The notes under the pieces are model-generated. The model saw only the letters and a program-made list of their open reading frames with translations. It ran no database searches and was not told the DNA's origin. Source: Chionis minor (lineage: Eukaryota > Chordata > Aves > Charadriiformes > Chionididae). From it: a stretch of 64,000 bases of DNA. The DNA lies in contig VZSF01001146.1 of NCBI GenBank assembly GCA_013398295.1, forward strand, positions 198,402 through 262,401. The letters run 5' to 3'. A program made the translations under genes and the position numbers. Of this stretch, positions 53,601 through 64,000 are shown in pieces. Within the stretch, counting starts at the first letter, position 1. Each line of letters starts with the position of its first letter.

Positions 53601-53722
53601 CTAACACAACAGCAGATATATGTGCTGAAGCCAGCGGTCCATGTAAGCAAGCACCCAGTCACACTGCTGGATAATGCAGCGCTTGAGGTAAAAGGCTTGA
53701 AACTTGTCGACTGTAAAAAATC
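53601..53722 (-). other. exon-like open segment, unassigned
   Basis: On the minus strand a possible acceptor (tttttcaaacacag) at 53723-53737 is followed by 122 nt. In phase 2 these read FFTVDKFQAFYLKRCIIQQC, then DWVLAYMDRWLQHIYLLLC and a stop at 53601-53603. The plus strand is also open here, containing VHVSKHPVTLLDNAALEVKG. The block is less AT-rich than its surroundings and keeps several CpGs. I do not recognise either peptide. It could be a chance frame, a pseudogene scrap, or a terminal exon of an unannotated transcript, and no partner exon was identified. Confidence 0.25.
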
Positions 53723-54749
53723 CTGTGTTTGAAAAAAGCTATTAACCTAGCTGCCAATTACATTAGTGGAATAAAGGAAGCAATCTTTAATCTTAGCTGA
53801 GGCGGTATGTCGAGGACAAGGGCAAGATTCCCTTCTTACAAACTCTTCAGCAGAGCTTCCCCTCCATCTGTCCTTTTAAAAGGGAAAGTAAGGTTCACCA
53901 TTTCCATTATCCAGGTGGACAACTGAAAGCACCGAGATTGGGTGGTAAAGCAAAGACTAAACACAGGTCTTGATTATCAGTTGCCTCCCTTACAGTGATG
54001 AAGCTTTTGTACAGCATCTAACAAAATTGACTGAAGTCTCACAGGTTGAACTGATGAAGGGGATGTTAAGTTATATCAGAGTAGCACCTCGTCCGCAAAC
54101 TCACAAGTAACTACATAGTGCAACATTTCTCAATCAGGAGTAGGAATTTTTTTTAGACTATTTTAATAACAAATATAAAATACGTAACAAAACTGCAAAG
54201 AATTAGGCAGGAAAGCCTTTAAGGTAAGCAAAAGAAAACAATAAAACCAAAGGCAGAACTGTATTTGGATTGGTTTCAAATTCACCACAGCAAGATCATT
54301 AGAATTCAATTCTCTACTGTTCTGAAGAAATTTAAGAAATAACACAGAAAACATACATTAATTTTGAACTGGAATAGCAATAACTTGCCATTGACAAAGC
54401 AGATGTCTATCACCTTGATAGTTTAAAATTCAGTGCTCTTCCTGCAATGTAGACAGCAAGTCTGTAGTATGTCACAATGATTTGTGATCAAGGATTAAAT
54501 AAAGATTGTTAACTTACATCCTCCAAACACTTAAATTTGCATCTGTCCTGAATCCACTTTAAGATGTTAATACATTTTAGATAAACTTGAATCGTGTTTA
54601 GTCCAAAGGCACAAAATTCTATAAAAGTTCTTCTATAGCCACCTTTTAAAGTAACAACCTTGAGTTACTGCACTTTCAAAGACATAATCTCCCAGTTCTC
54701 CTTCGCAGTCCTGTTTGAGGTACAGCTCAAGGTCACACTGCAAGAGGAA

Positions 54750-55850
54750 CATAGCATAAGAACAGATACTGTGGTTCAACTGAAAGTCCATCTAGCCCAG
54801 ACTTTGCACAGCATTAACTGTAAATAAATACTCCAGGGAGCAGTGTAAAACTGAACACACACAAAGCTTTTGTCAGCTTCCACATACCAGAGAATGTAGT
54901 TTCTATGCATTTCGTAACGCTCAATGGGTCAGTCTAACTCATCCATTATAACCCTGAACTTATGTAGACATTTAGCATCCACATTACCTGTCAGCAATGA
55001 CTTTGGCTACTTGATGCAAGAACCATGACTCGGCTGTTCTGAACCTAGTTTTTACATCTTTCATGGAAGAAGGCAAAAATCATTTCCTACCCAGTTTAAC
55101 TCATGCATTTTCAGACTTCTCCCATCTCCTTCAGTCTTCTTTTTCCAGCTTGAGAAGTCTTGACTATTAGTCAATTCTTTATATCAAAGCTGTTCCATAT
55201 CCTTGATCATCCTTGCTGCCCTCAACTGAGCTTTAAGTTCTACTACACTTCTTGTGTATAGTATTCAAAGTGTGTCTGCAAGCTGGATTTACACATTATC
55301 ACAACACCCTTTTCTAGTTGACTCTTTATTCCGCTTCTAGTAACTCACAATTGCTTGTTTGGCTCCTACTGAATGCTGACATACTACTAAAAACCTCACT
55401 CCTGAATGGTTATGGCCAGTTGGGCATTCATTATTTTATATGTAGAACTGAAGCTGCCTTCCTTGAGGCATCACTTTCAGGTAGCTACCCTGACCAATGA
55501 CAACATTGGAAATTCAGTCACCTGAGTTCTTCTGTGTCTCTTTGCAGTCATACCTCACCCTTACTATCCCAAATAATTTAATATCATCAGCAAGCTTTCT
55601 TCTCCACTGCTCACCAGGGTTCTTCCAGGTAATTTAGGAAAGCATTAGATTCCCAAAGTAATTTGCCCTGCCTAGAAGTGACTTTCTCTACTGATACAAC
55701 CAAGCATTTACTTCTGCCCTAGGGCATTATTTATCCAAACAAAGGCCTTCCCTTTTTATGCTAAGGGTAATTATCTTCCTTTTAAAGTCTTGGGTGAGGG
55801 AACATCTCAAAAGGCTCTTTTTTGTTTTCAAGACAGTTGCCTTGCTTCCA
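54750..55850 (-). mobile_element. ancient CR1-type LINE, about 1.1 kb, heavily decayed
   Basis: This inverted element resembles the old CR1/L3-like families of turtles, crocodilians and birds. Its 3' end is at the left (cataagaacagatactgtgg, then aaagtccatctagcccag). Inward come blocks matching the inverted C-terminal ORF2 of such elements: ttccagcttgagaagtcttg, gctgttccatatccttgatc, gtgtatagtattcaaagtgt, caacattggaaattcagtca, atatcatcagcaagctttct and ttgggtgagggaacatctca. The order is collinear with the family. Many substitutions and indels have destroyed any reading frame. Divergence is far greater than in the other CR1 copies here, so the insertion probably predates birds. Exact ends are uncertain by some tens of bases. 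Confidence 0.85.
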
Positions 55851-57594
55851 GTTGTCTCCTTCATCCTCTCCAGCTTTCTTCCACCCTTTTGTCATACTCC
55901 TGCTAGATGGCATACACTGGCACTCTGCTTCAGATACCATCTCCATATCCTACATCTGTCTCCTTCACTACACTGCATGTCACCTTGAGAGATCTAGGTT
56001 TTATGAGTTATCCTGCTACTTTCTTTTTAAGAAGCTTCTTTCTTTTATTTTATAGCATCTCTTTGAATGAGGTAGACTTTGTAAATGTATTTGATGACGT
56101 ACAAAAGATTAGAAAGGCTTAAATCTTTCTTTGAAGAATACAAACTAGCCTGCTCTCACCTACTATTTCTTTCAGTGATGCTGTGATGACAAGTGTGTAA
56201 AAAGCACAACTGGTCCACACCACAGTACTTGTGTTACATAAACAGACACTTATAATGACTCTTAAAATTATATGCCTCAACCCATTAAAAAAAGAGAGGA
56301 CAAAAATAATCCAAAGACAGAAGCATGGATTTGATAAAGTTAGATTTATGGCTCTCAAGTCACTGACAGATTGGTTCATTTAGCTGGTTTTTGTTTTTCA
56401 TGTATAAAGCAGTAGCTGAACTTTATTTGTTCACTAACTCCTCTCACTGCAAGATACCAACACTGGATTAAATCATGTTTCCACATACGTAATTTGTGTG
56501 TGAATTTAAAAAACTAAACAAATCAAAAACCCCCAAAACCCCACAACTTTATAATCCAGACTGTGGAATAGTTCAATGAAAGTCAAATTCAAACCAACTG
56601 ACCTACCCTTACAGACAGGGTCCATGCAGATTATTGACAAGCTACACAAAACCATTCGCAAATGAGAACACTTAATTTTGTTTACAAACCCAGACTATCA
56701 CAGGAAACAAGTGCATGGCAGTAGTGTGTTACTTGTGAACCACTCTGATCAGAGACACTGCGCCTTTACATCGATCACACACAGCACATACTACATCAAG
56801 GTTCAAAACGGGTTATACAGAAAGATTGATTGGGAAACATTCTCAAAGAATAGGTGATAGGACAAAACAGTACAGTTGTGCTCAAAGATATGATTAATTA
56901 CACACACTAGCTCAATGCTATCACATTTATTTTAAAAAGTAGTGAGCTTATCTGCAAAAACATGTCCACTTTCAAATACTGATGAATTTACAGTTGTGGG
57001 ATGAGACACAGAAGTACCAGCATGTATTTTCATTTCAATTATGTGATGATTCTGAAATCTAGAGCAGTATAAGAGTTTACTGAGGGAACGGGGAACAGAC
57101 AGGATTCCTCTGGAAGATAATATAGGTAAGTCAGCAGCTCATAAACATACATGGTGTTGCACTAACTGAAAATCTGACCGGCTCTGCTTTTAATCACATA
57201 GGTTACTCCCTAAGTGATAAAGCTACCTATTTTCCTGTCTATTAAAGATGCAGCTTTGGAGGAAGCCAAAGTCAGGCTCCCCAGAAGAACCAGAGCAAGA
57301 GCAGAGCCTAGAGAGGGACAAATGTATTGAAGAATTATCCTTGTTCACCAAGTTCCATGTACGGAAAAAGCATGTAGGAAGGCTGGGAGGCAGCTGAGCT
57401 CTTCCTTTCTTGCTTTCTGCCTGTTGCAAAAGTTCCTTCATAATCAGAAAAGGTATAAAATACAGAGTTAAAGATTTGAGTTTGCCAGTCAGCAGCAGAT
57501 GAACCGAACCAGTTTTTTCAACCTTCTAAAATGAATGCACAAGAAATAGCTCCATCATCCTTTTTGGTAACTGGCATGTCTGAGCACAAGTGTT

Positions 57595-57637
57595 AAAAAA
57601 CAAAAACAAAACCCCACACCATAGAAAAACAAAAAAG
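57595..57637. repeat. A-rich (CAAAA)n-like tract
   Basis: This A-rich stretch is punctuated by single C residues and a ccccacacc island. It is simple low-complexity sequence in intron 1. Confidence 0.75.
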
Positions 57638-58744
57638 TCCCAGAGGATGCAACACAGCAGGAAGATACTGGAGCAAGTGCTAAACTAATAGCTTGCGCTA
57701 AAAGCAGTCAGTGCACAGCAACTCAAGCTGAGGTGAACTACTTACATTAATTACTGGCTGATAATCAAGTACTGCTGTCTAACCACTTGTGCCCAACACA
57801 CTGCAGCTCCTGAGACCCAGATCATCTCTCTGCCAGTAAGAGAATATAATTTTCTTTCCAACATAAGTCTACCTTCTAATGAGATTCCTACTATCAACCA
57901 GGGTGCCAAAGACCCTCAAAGGGCAGCGCTGCTCCTTGTTTTGCAGCTGTACAATCATTAGCCAAGCCTCAAGCTGAGAAGACTCAGTCTCAGCACTGTA
58001 CAACAGCAGGCAAGTGGTCTAAAAAAAAAAAAGTAAATCAAGTGATCAAGTGAGTTAGGTTTAAATAGATGGGAAGTCCAGGAGGGAGCAGACTTCAGAT
58101 CATTTTCAACAGACATTTGCCATGTTTAAGTCTGCAGATTGGATTTATACAGATTGTGAGCTGAAGCGTTTCCTAAAGTAATTAGTAACTGCTTATCTTT
58201 AACCTGATCCTTTCCTATGTATTGTTACATATACACTATTTTGCAATGGAAGCCCCTATGCACCTCAGGAATTTTTGCCAACACCACTTAAAACAGATTA
58301 ATCTAACTGCTTCAAATTTATCTGTGGATATAATGCACATAAATTAGTAATTTAGGTAAACAATATAAAGATGTTTTATGACTAAAACTGGTAACATGCA
58401 TGTTAATGTTCTTGTTTTGGTCAGCTCCATGCAGTGAAACCAGCTGTGAGCAACAGGCAGTGTCATGGATATAGGTGGTACTGCTATATGCTAGCTGGGA
58501 CAATTCATATAATGCAAAAAGCTTTACAGCTACACTAGGGAGAAGAATATAGCTCCATATTTCATTTTTCCACTGTAGGCCTTGTAAGAAGTTCTTTATT
58601 TACAAAAAGCCTTATTTAAGACACCTTATAAAGCAACCATTACTTTTGACCGCATTTCACACACATCACAGCAAGGAGAAATGCATTTTCAGTATGTCTT
58701 TTGGGGGTCATACTTGCTATTTCAACTCATCAAGCAAAAGCTTA

Positions 58745-58803
58745 TAATTAATATATATATAATATAATAATTTAATATATAATATATAATTTCAACTATA
58801 TAT
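58745..58803. repeat. AT-rich low-complexity tract
   Basis: Alternating TA and TAATATA units extend over about 59 bases, with only one C near the end. This is a degenerate (TA)n/(AATAT)n repeat, prone to DNA melting and length change. Confidence 0.9.
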
Positions 58804-61800
58804 GCCAGCATTCTCACAAGTCAAATGACTGCAAAGACCTACAGATCCCAGCACAGAGGAAAAACTCCAACCCATACAGAGCATTCATAAGACCAAGAAT
58901 TACTTAGTGCATGAGAAAACCAACTGCAATGACTAAGAGAAAGTTGTACTTTATGGCTGAAGTTTTTTGTTTGCCTTTTAAATGGTGCCTATCTTTGCTC
59001 CCCTCCCAAACATAAGAAAGGCACATAACGCAAACTTAATTTTTAACTAGAGTACTTTATTTTTGATAAAACATGTCTTCAGTAGTTGCTAAAAGATGGG
59101 ATGGGGAAGAGAACGGATTTTCTGAACTTACTAAGAGAAGTATTAAGAACTCACTGGTAGGTATAGGAAAACATATTTACACATTTTTTACAGACACTTA
59201 TTGTTACATTTATGATTGTTGACACAATTTGAAGAGCAGCCAGATCCACATGAGCACACTACAGACATTAAGCCACTTGCTGTAGAATATCACCTTCCTT
59301 TCATGTGTTTTCTCTGTTCAACCTGACCTTGTTTTCATTTTGCATCAGTAAGGAAATAGTTGCAGTAAGTGTCCTTTCAAACATGAATGCGCTGATCAGA
59401 CAAAGGGCAACTTCAGCCTTTTGAAAGCATAAAGCATACAACGCAGAGAAAGCTGGAAATACCCACACATAAGAGATATTTCTCTATCAAGTTGGCTCCC
59501 TCCAACTGCTACTGCAAATAACCCCCTGCTGTTATGTCCATAGTAAGAAAAAGCAGCAGACCAGGAGCTGCACAAGATGCTGCTCCTTTTGGTGCTTTTT
59601 GAGAGAGGAAGGGGTGGAACCAGCCAAATTTCCTGCTTCACCCAAGGCAATGGTTTTCCGAAAGGTACTGGACTACACATGTGTTGGAGAATATCCCTTC
59701 ACAGGTATTCTGAAGACAGAACATGTAGGAACAGAAGATGCTCCCCAAGCTGAAGAGATCACTATCTCTGAGAAGTACCAAACTATTTTATAGGTTAGTG
59801 CTCTAACGAGGGGAGGGGAGAAGACTGCCCAGGTTATGTTTACATAACAGCAGTCAAATCCAGGATTTAAAAAAAGAAAAAACATCTTAATTATGAGATT
59901 TACATTAACAAACTGTACTTGAGAAACACTAAATGATCTTAAACACACATTTGCTGCTCCTTCACAAAGGTAGCTCGCCAGAGGAGTGCTTTGTGTTACC
60001 TACGCAGGGACCTGCAAGATTTACCTGACACATCATGCCAGCTTGAAAACAGTCAATTCTGATTTGACAGGTAGGCAAAACTCTCCTTGGAAAAATTAAT
60101 AAAGCTACATACAAGAACAACTGTTATTTCACCCATTTCAGGTGTGAAGTTCGCATATATCATGCACATACATTGGAGCAACAAGTAACTATCATTCTAT
60201 GTATAGAAGGCCTTTACATAAGCAAAGCTATAAAGTTACATTCATATTAAAAAACAAAACTTGTGAACAACAATAAAGTCTACAAGAACTAGAAAGACCT
60301 GAACAGGTCATGCAGTCTTAATTTTGTTCATTTTCCCACCCACAGGCTGCAGACTGTGCATCACCTACTATACAAAAGAGATACAAATATCTAGTATCTA
60401 TAATTTACACCACAACAGTAAATTTGCATTAGCTATAGGAGTAGTTTTCTCATCAGTTTCTAGAATATTGGTGCTTAGAATGATGCTAATGCATTTCGAA
60501 ACAGTTAACCTTGTAGTTCCAGACTTTGATCTACCCACAAGACATAATGGAACTTCATAAATACTAAAAATAAATCTGAATTTTATTTCTTTAATCTTCC
60601 CCCCAAAACCTCAGTGTTTAAAATAAGATTTTAGTACTTGGCATGTTTAACATCCAGCTGACATTCACACTTGACTTCCACATACTCTATATTCCTTCAG
60701 ACTAGAAGCTGAACATTGACTTTAAAACAGACTGAAATAAATGTATGCATAATGCTCACCACATCATGGTAACTAAAGTCACTTAACCTTACTTTTTTTC
60801 AGTAAGGGTCAGAACACAGCTCCCTAGTTTTACCTCCCTTAGCTTTAATTGCCTTAGCTTCAAGATGATTTAGTTTTTTCCAGCTGCTCTGCACAATACA
60901 CACTCCCGTTTCTGTAAGAATTAAGGTTCTATTCTGCACACAATAGCCTCCCCTCACCATAGTGTCTTGGTTCATCTCTTCAGCATAAAAAAAACATGCA
61001 AAGAGACAGGAGTCTTGCATAAAGACGTGATGTGGAAAGTATTGCTGGAGTCTCATCAGAAACACCATGCAGTCTCGCAGGAACTTGGAAGCCTCGCTCC
61101 ACATAGACTTCTGTTGTTCACTTCCAACAGTTTGCAAGCTAACTGGAAACCAGTGCAAGGACCAAAAGGAAGACTGGAGAGTGAAATGCAGCAAATAGGC
61201 CTATCGTGTTCTTCATAATTAAGAAGTCATTATTTAAAATTTGTAGACCTCTATAATAACATAGCATATGTAACAGCACACTAAAACATTGAAATTTTAT
61301 TGCAGAATTTAACAACACTGAAGGAATGACAAGGGCAGTTCAGAGACACTAAAACCTATCTATATGGCATCACTGAAATTACATTACTTTATTGTAAAAT
61401 GATATATTAATTGGGAACAAAAAACACCTAAGCAGGAACCAAGAACCTATAGAATGTTTCAGATCATTCACATAGGTGACTTCGTTTCTCTTACAGATAC
61501 AGCCTTATTTGAAGTCTTCTCATCAACAATTCTTCACAAGCTTACTGAGGCATAGCCAGTCATTTTTGTAGACACTTAGGCAATTATGTTTTTGCATCAG
61601 TTGTCTAAGATGTTTTCCACAGAAAGTATTACCTCACCTTTTATTGCTCCTGAATTCAATTAGATTGACTCCTTGACCTGACAAACCCACAATGCAAAAA
61701 AATTCCTAATGTACTTCCATGTAGAGAGCTGAACTAATCCAATATATAGCCACCTACTCCACAGGATCATACCAGTACTCATACAAATGCTACAGTAATC

Positions 61801-63405
61801 TACTTGCCCGTTCTCCCAAACCAGTTGTGGCATCAAAGCAAAAAGCATTTCTAAGTATTTTAAGAGGAATGGACGTGCAGAACTGCACTTATCTTTGACA
61901 TTAGCCTAGCAATTCTTATGTATTTACTCTTTGGGGTCTGAAGTTTGAGAAATTCCCCTTTTCTTCCAAATTAAAAGAATAACCTCATCCTACCACCTTG
62001 TTTTAATGTGTTCTTCTGCGCACTGACATAATTTGAAGTATGAGGGATCAGTCTATCATTCCTTTTCTTTGCAACCATTTCAACCATAGCAAAATGGATA
62101 AGCAGGCAACTGATCCAGCGGGCTTGGGTCCAAACTACAAGCCTGAGGTCTTGTCAAGGGCCCCATCCACCACACCGCAATTCTGCTATATTAGATTTTA
62201 TTTTTTTAACCAGTTAATGTCAACAGTATAACAGACTTCATATAGCTAATGCAGCAGTGTTTCTTGGGAGGATTTGAGGCTGCCAACACAAAAATATTTT
62301 AAAGTTTTTAGAACAGCTAAAAGCTAGAAAACATGATGTAGTGGGCTGCATCCTCTCACTCACATAACATTTGTGTTTCAGTCTTTATTGTGTTTAACAC
62401 AGGAGAGATCAATGTCATGAGTATACCATACAGCTGTGTTTGAGTATTAAAATAGATTTTTAAATGAAATATTACTAGTTAGAAAAACATACATTTTAAC
62501 ACATACAGAAACATGAAGACCAAGACACAGCAGCCACAGTTAAATTTAATCAGAATCCACACTCCATTAGCAACTGGAAGAGTTCCAGGAGCCGCCTGTG
62601 CCCTTGGCCATCTGCCAAGACCACTGATTGTGTTTTAAGTCCCCTGAAATTACAAGGATGTATTCGAATATGCCATTCTCCAATTTTGGTACAGTATTTA
62701 CAATTTTCTTGTTGCACATGTAAAAAGTAGCTGTACCTCACCACCAATATATTTGCATTTTACAGACATACACAGTCAGACATACTTAATGTCACCTAAA
62801 TTTCAATTAGGTTTGATACCTTTTGCAAAGCTGCTACTAACCCTTACACTTCCAGGCTTCTTGAACCATAGGAAAGCAAGGCATGACACCCATCAGGGAC
62901 AAACTACAGCTTAGCATCCAAGATTTGAGTTCAGCTATGAAATTTAACCTACAGAGATAAAATGGAAGTTCTCAAGCACTTAGCAGTGCTATCTACAAGT
63001 ATGCTAGAGCCAAGCATCAAAATTCTTGTCCAAAAACCTCATTCAAGTCTACTGGTCTTTGGAGTCATGACATACACTAATACATAGCTTTTACAACAGC
63101 ATTGTGCAGAAAACTTTGAAAGGAGGGGGAAGTGTTAAAACCAATCACAGTAACCAGAAGTCTTTATGACACAACATAAAAATGAGATAAGCTAGCTCAG
63201 CCACATACCAAGAAAGCTGGGGAGTGTTAAATCTCCCACGAACATCTGCACATGCATGCAGTCACAATTCTCTCTGGAGACATTCAGTGACAGAATTTTA
63301 TTGTTCTAAGGTATCAGAGAACATCCAGGTTATGGAAAGAAAAAAAGATTGAGGTAGATAGCCATGACTGAGACTACTCTTGCAGAAACAATAGAAAGGG
63401 AAGGA

Positions 63406-63438
63406 GAAAAAAACCCCAAAAAACAAAAAACCAAAACA
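63406..63438. repeat. A-rich (AAAAC)n-like tract
   Basis: Runs of A interrupted by C (aaaaaaaccccaaaaaacaa, then aaaaccaaaac) form a low-complexity A-rich tract. No LINE sequence lies upstream of it. Confidence 0.75.
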
Positions 63439-64000
63439 CTCTGGTTCAGTAGCAAGCCCAGAATACTCTGGAAGTATTTGATGCACACGTCCTGTGCAGA
63501 GTCAACTCAACTCTGAAGAGTCCTCAAGCCCACACTGAGACCTGCCATCACTAAAGAAAAGGAAGAGCTAGAATATTTGCACAAAGCAGATGCATCCTAA
63601 CTCATTCATAGCCTATCTGGTCTTGAAAGCACATTAGTACGTAAGTTCTGCTAGGTATCAGGTTTGATGTATGGAAGCCTAGCAGCGTAAGAAAGTGAAA
63701 ATACTGATTGTTAGAGTAACTGCTTCAAACTCAAAAGACTATTGTACAACACAACACGGCACTACAGTGTTAATTTTGCTCATCATCTTCGTCTGTAGCT
63801 CCGTGGTCATTTAAACCAGCTTGATGGCCCCGCTGGCATTTGATCGGCCTTTTGTGGAGCTCGGCTGGTGGAGAGCCACCCAAGCAGCACCCAGCAGGTA
63901 GATCAGCTCAGGCCATGGGTTCCCAGCCTGCTGCTTCACACCTGAGCCAAACTACACAGTTGCCACTCCGCAAGTGGGAACAGTCTCACCTCCTCTTCCC

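Larger units (their letters stand above)
17299..64000 (-). other. PIP4K2A: PIP4K2A intron 1, 3' part (continues past right edge)
   Basis: Everything upstream of exon 2 in this window is read as intron 1. No match to the exon 1 protein (the basic KTKTKKKHFV region through MWGVNHS) and no promoter-scale CpG island were seen up to position 64000. The intron is therefore at least 46.7 kb. A very long first intron is also known for the human gene. Identified contents are four CR1 copies or fragments, several simple repeats and two pairs of unassigned diverged repeats, listed separately. The long stretches 32.5-43.9 kb, 44.8-51.2 kb and 55.9-64.0 kb contain only unique AT-rich sequence, short homopolymers and chance ORFs. 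Confidence 0.8.

Noticed and set aside
60289..60370. Possible old CR1 3' end (gacctgaacaggtcatgcag region)
   Set aside because: The resemblance is limited to a few words and could be chance. It lacks the collinear blocks seen at 54.75-55.85 kb.
60799..61218. Overlapping frames of 131 codons (minus) and 83 codons (plus)
   Set aside because: Neither resembles a known family and no splice sites fit an exon. Both are read as chance.
63780..64000. GC-richer right edge as PIP4K2A exon 1 or promoter
   Set aside because: No frame encodes the basic KTKTKKKHFV or MWGVNHS segments and CpG density is modest.
1..64000. Bacterial features, CRISPR arrays, tRNA or rRNA genes, endogenous retrovirus
   Set aside because: Nothing in the window shows spaced identical repeats, cloverleaf boxes, rRNA signatures, paired LTRs or retroviral gene motifs.

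Overview
This window is vertebrate nuclear DNA, almost certainly from a bird. It is AT-rich, with no bacterial-style gene packing, and all recognisable interspersed repeats are CR1 LINEs. Several CR1 copies keep the 3' end usual in birds, with the short terminal repeat (tgattctatgattct type). No Alu, L1 or other mammalian repeats were seen. Nearly all reading frames in the window are chance ORFs.

The one gene I can support is PIP4K2A (phosphatidylinositol 5-phosphate 4-kinase type 2 alpha), on the minus strand. Two consecutive coding exons lie at 17201..17298 (exon 2) and 16022..16118 (exon 3). They have canonical splice sites and matching phase, and join into a 65-codon stretch corresponding to residues 49-113 of the human protein. 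Everything above 17298 is read as intron 1, at least 46.7 kb long, with exon 1 and the promoter beyond the right edge. Everything below 16022 is read as intron 3, at least 16 kb long, with exon 4 and the rest of the kinase beyond the left edge.

Layout: 1..16021 is intron 3, with one young CR1 3' end (1194..1431) and possible relics of very old repeats. 16022..17298 is exon 3, intron 2 and exon 2. 17299..64000 is intron 1. It holds a G-rich quadruplex-prone tract near 19.8 kb, a CpG-dense patch with a 10-bp inverted repeat near 23.1 kb, a degraded CR1 near 26.8 kb, and a 900-bp CR1 carrying broken ORF2 sequence at 31.6-32.5 kb. Further along are two pairs of diverged direct repeats (29 kb and 44 kb), a short CR1 3' end at 51.3 kb, and a very old 1.1-kb CR1 at 54.75-55.85 kb. 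Simple repeats are scattered throughout.

I found no undescribed system. The most useful leads are the CpG-dense inverted repeat inside intron 1, a short segment at 53.6 kb open on both strands with exon-like properties, and the paired diverged repeats that match no family I recognise.
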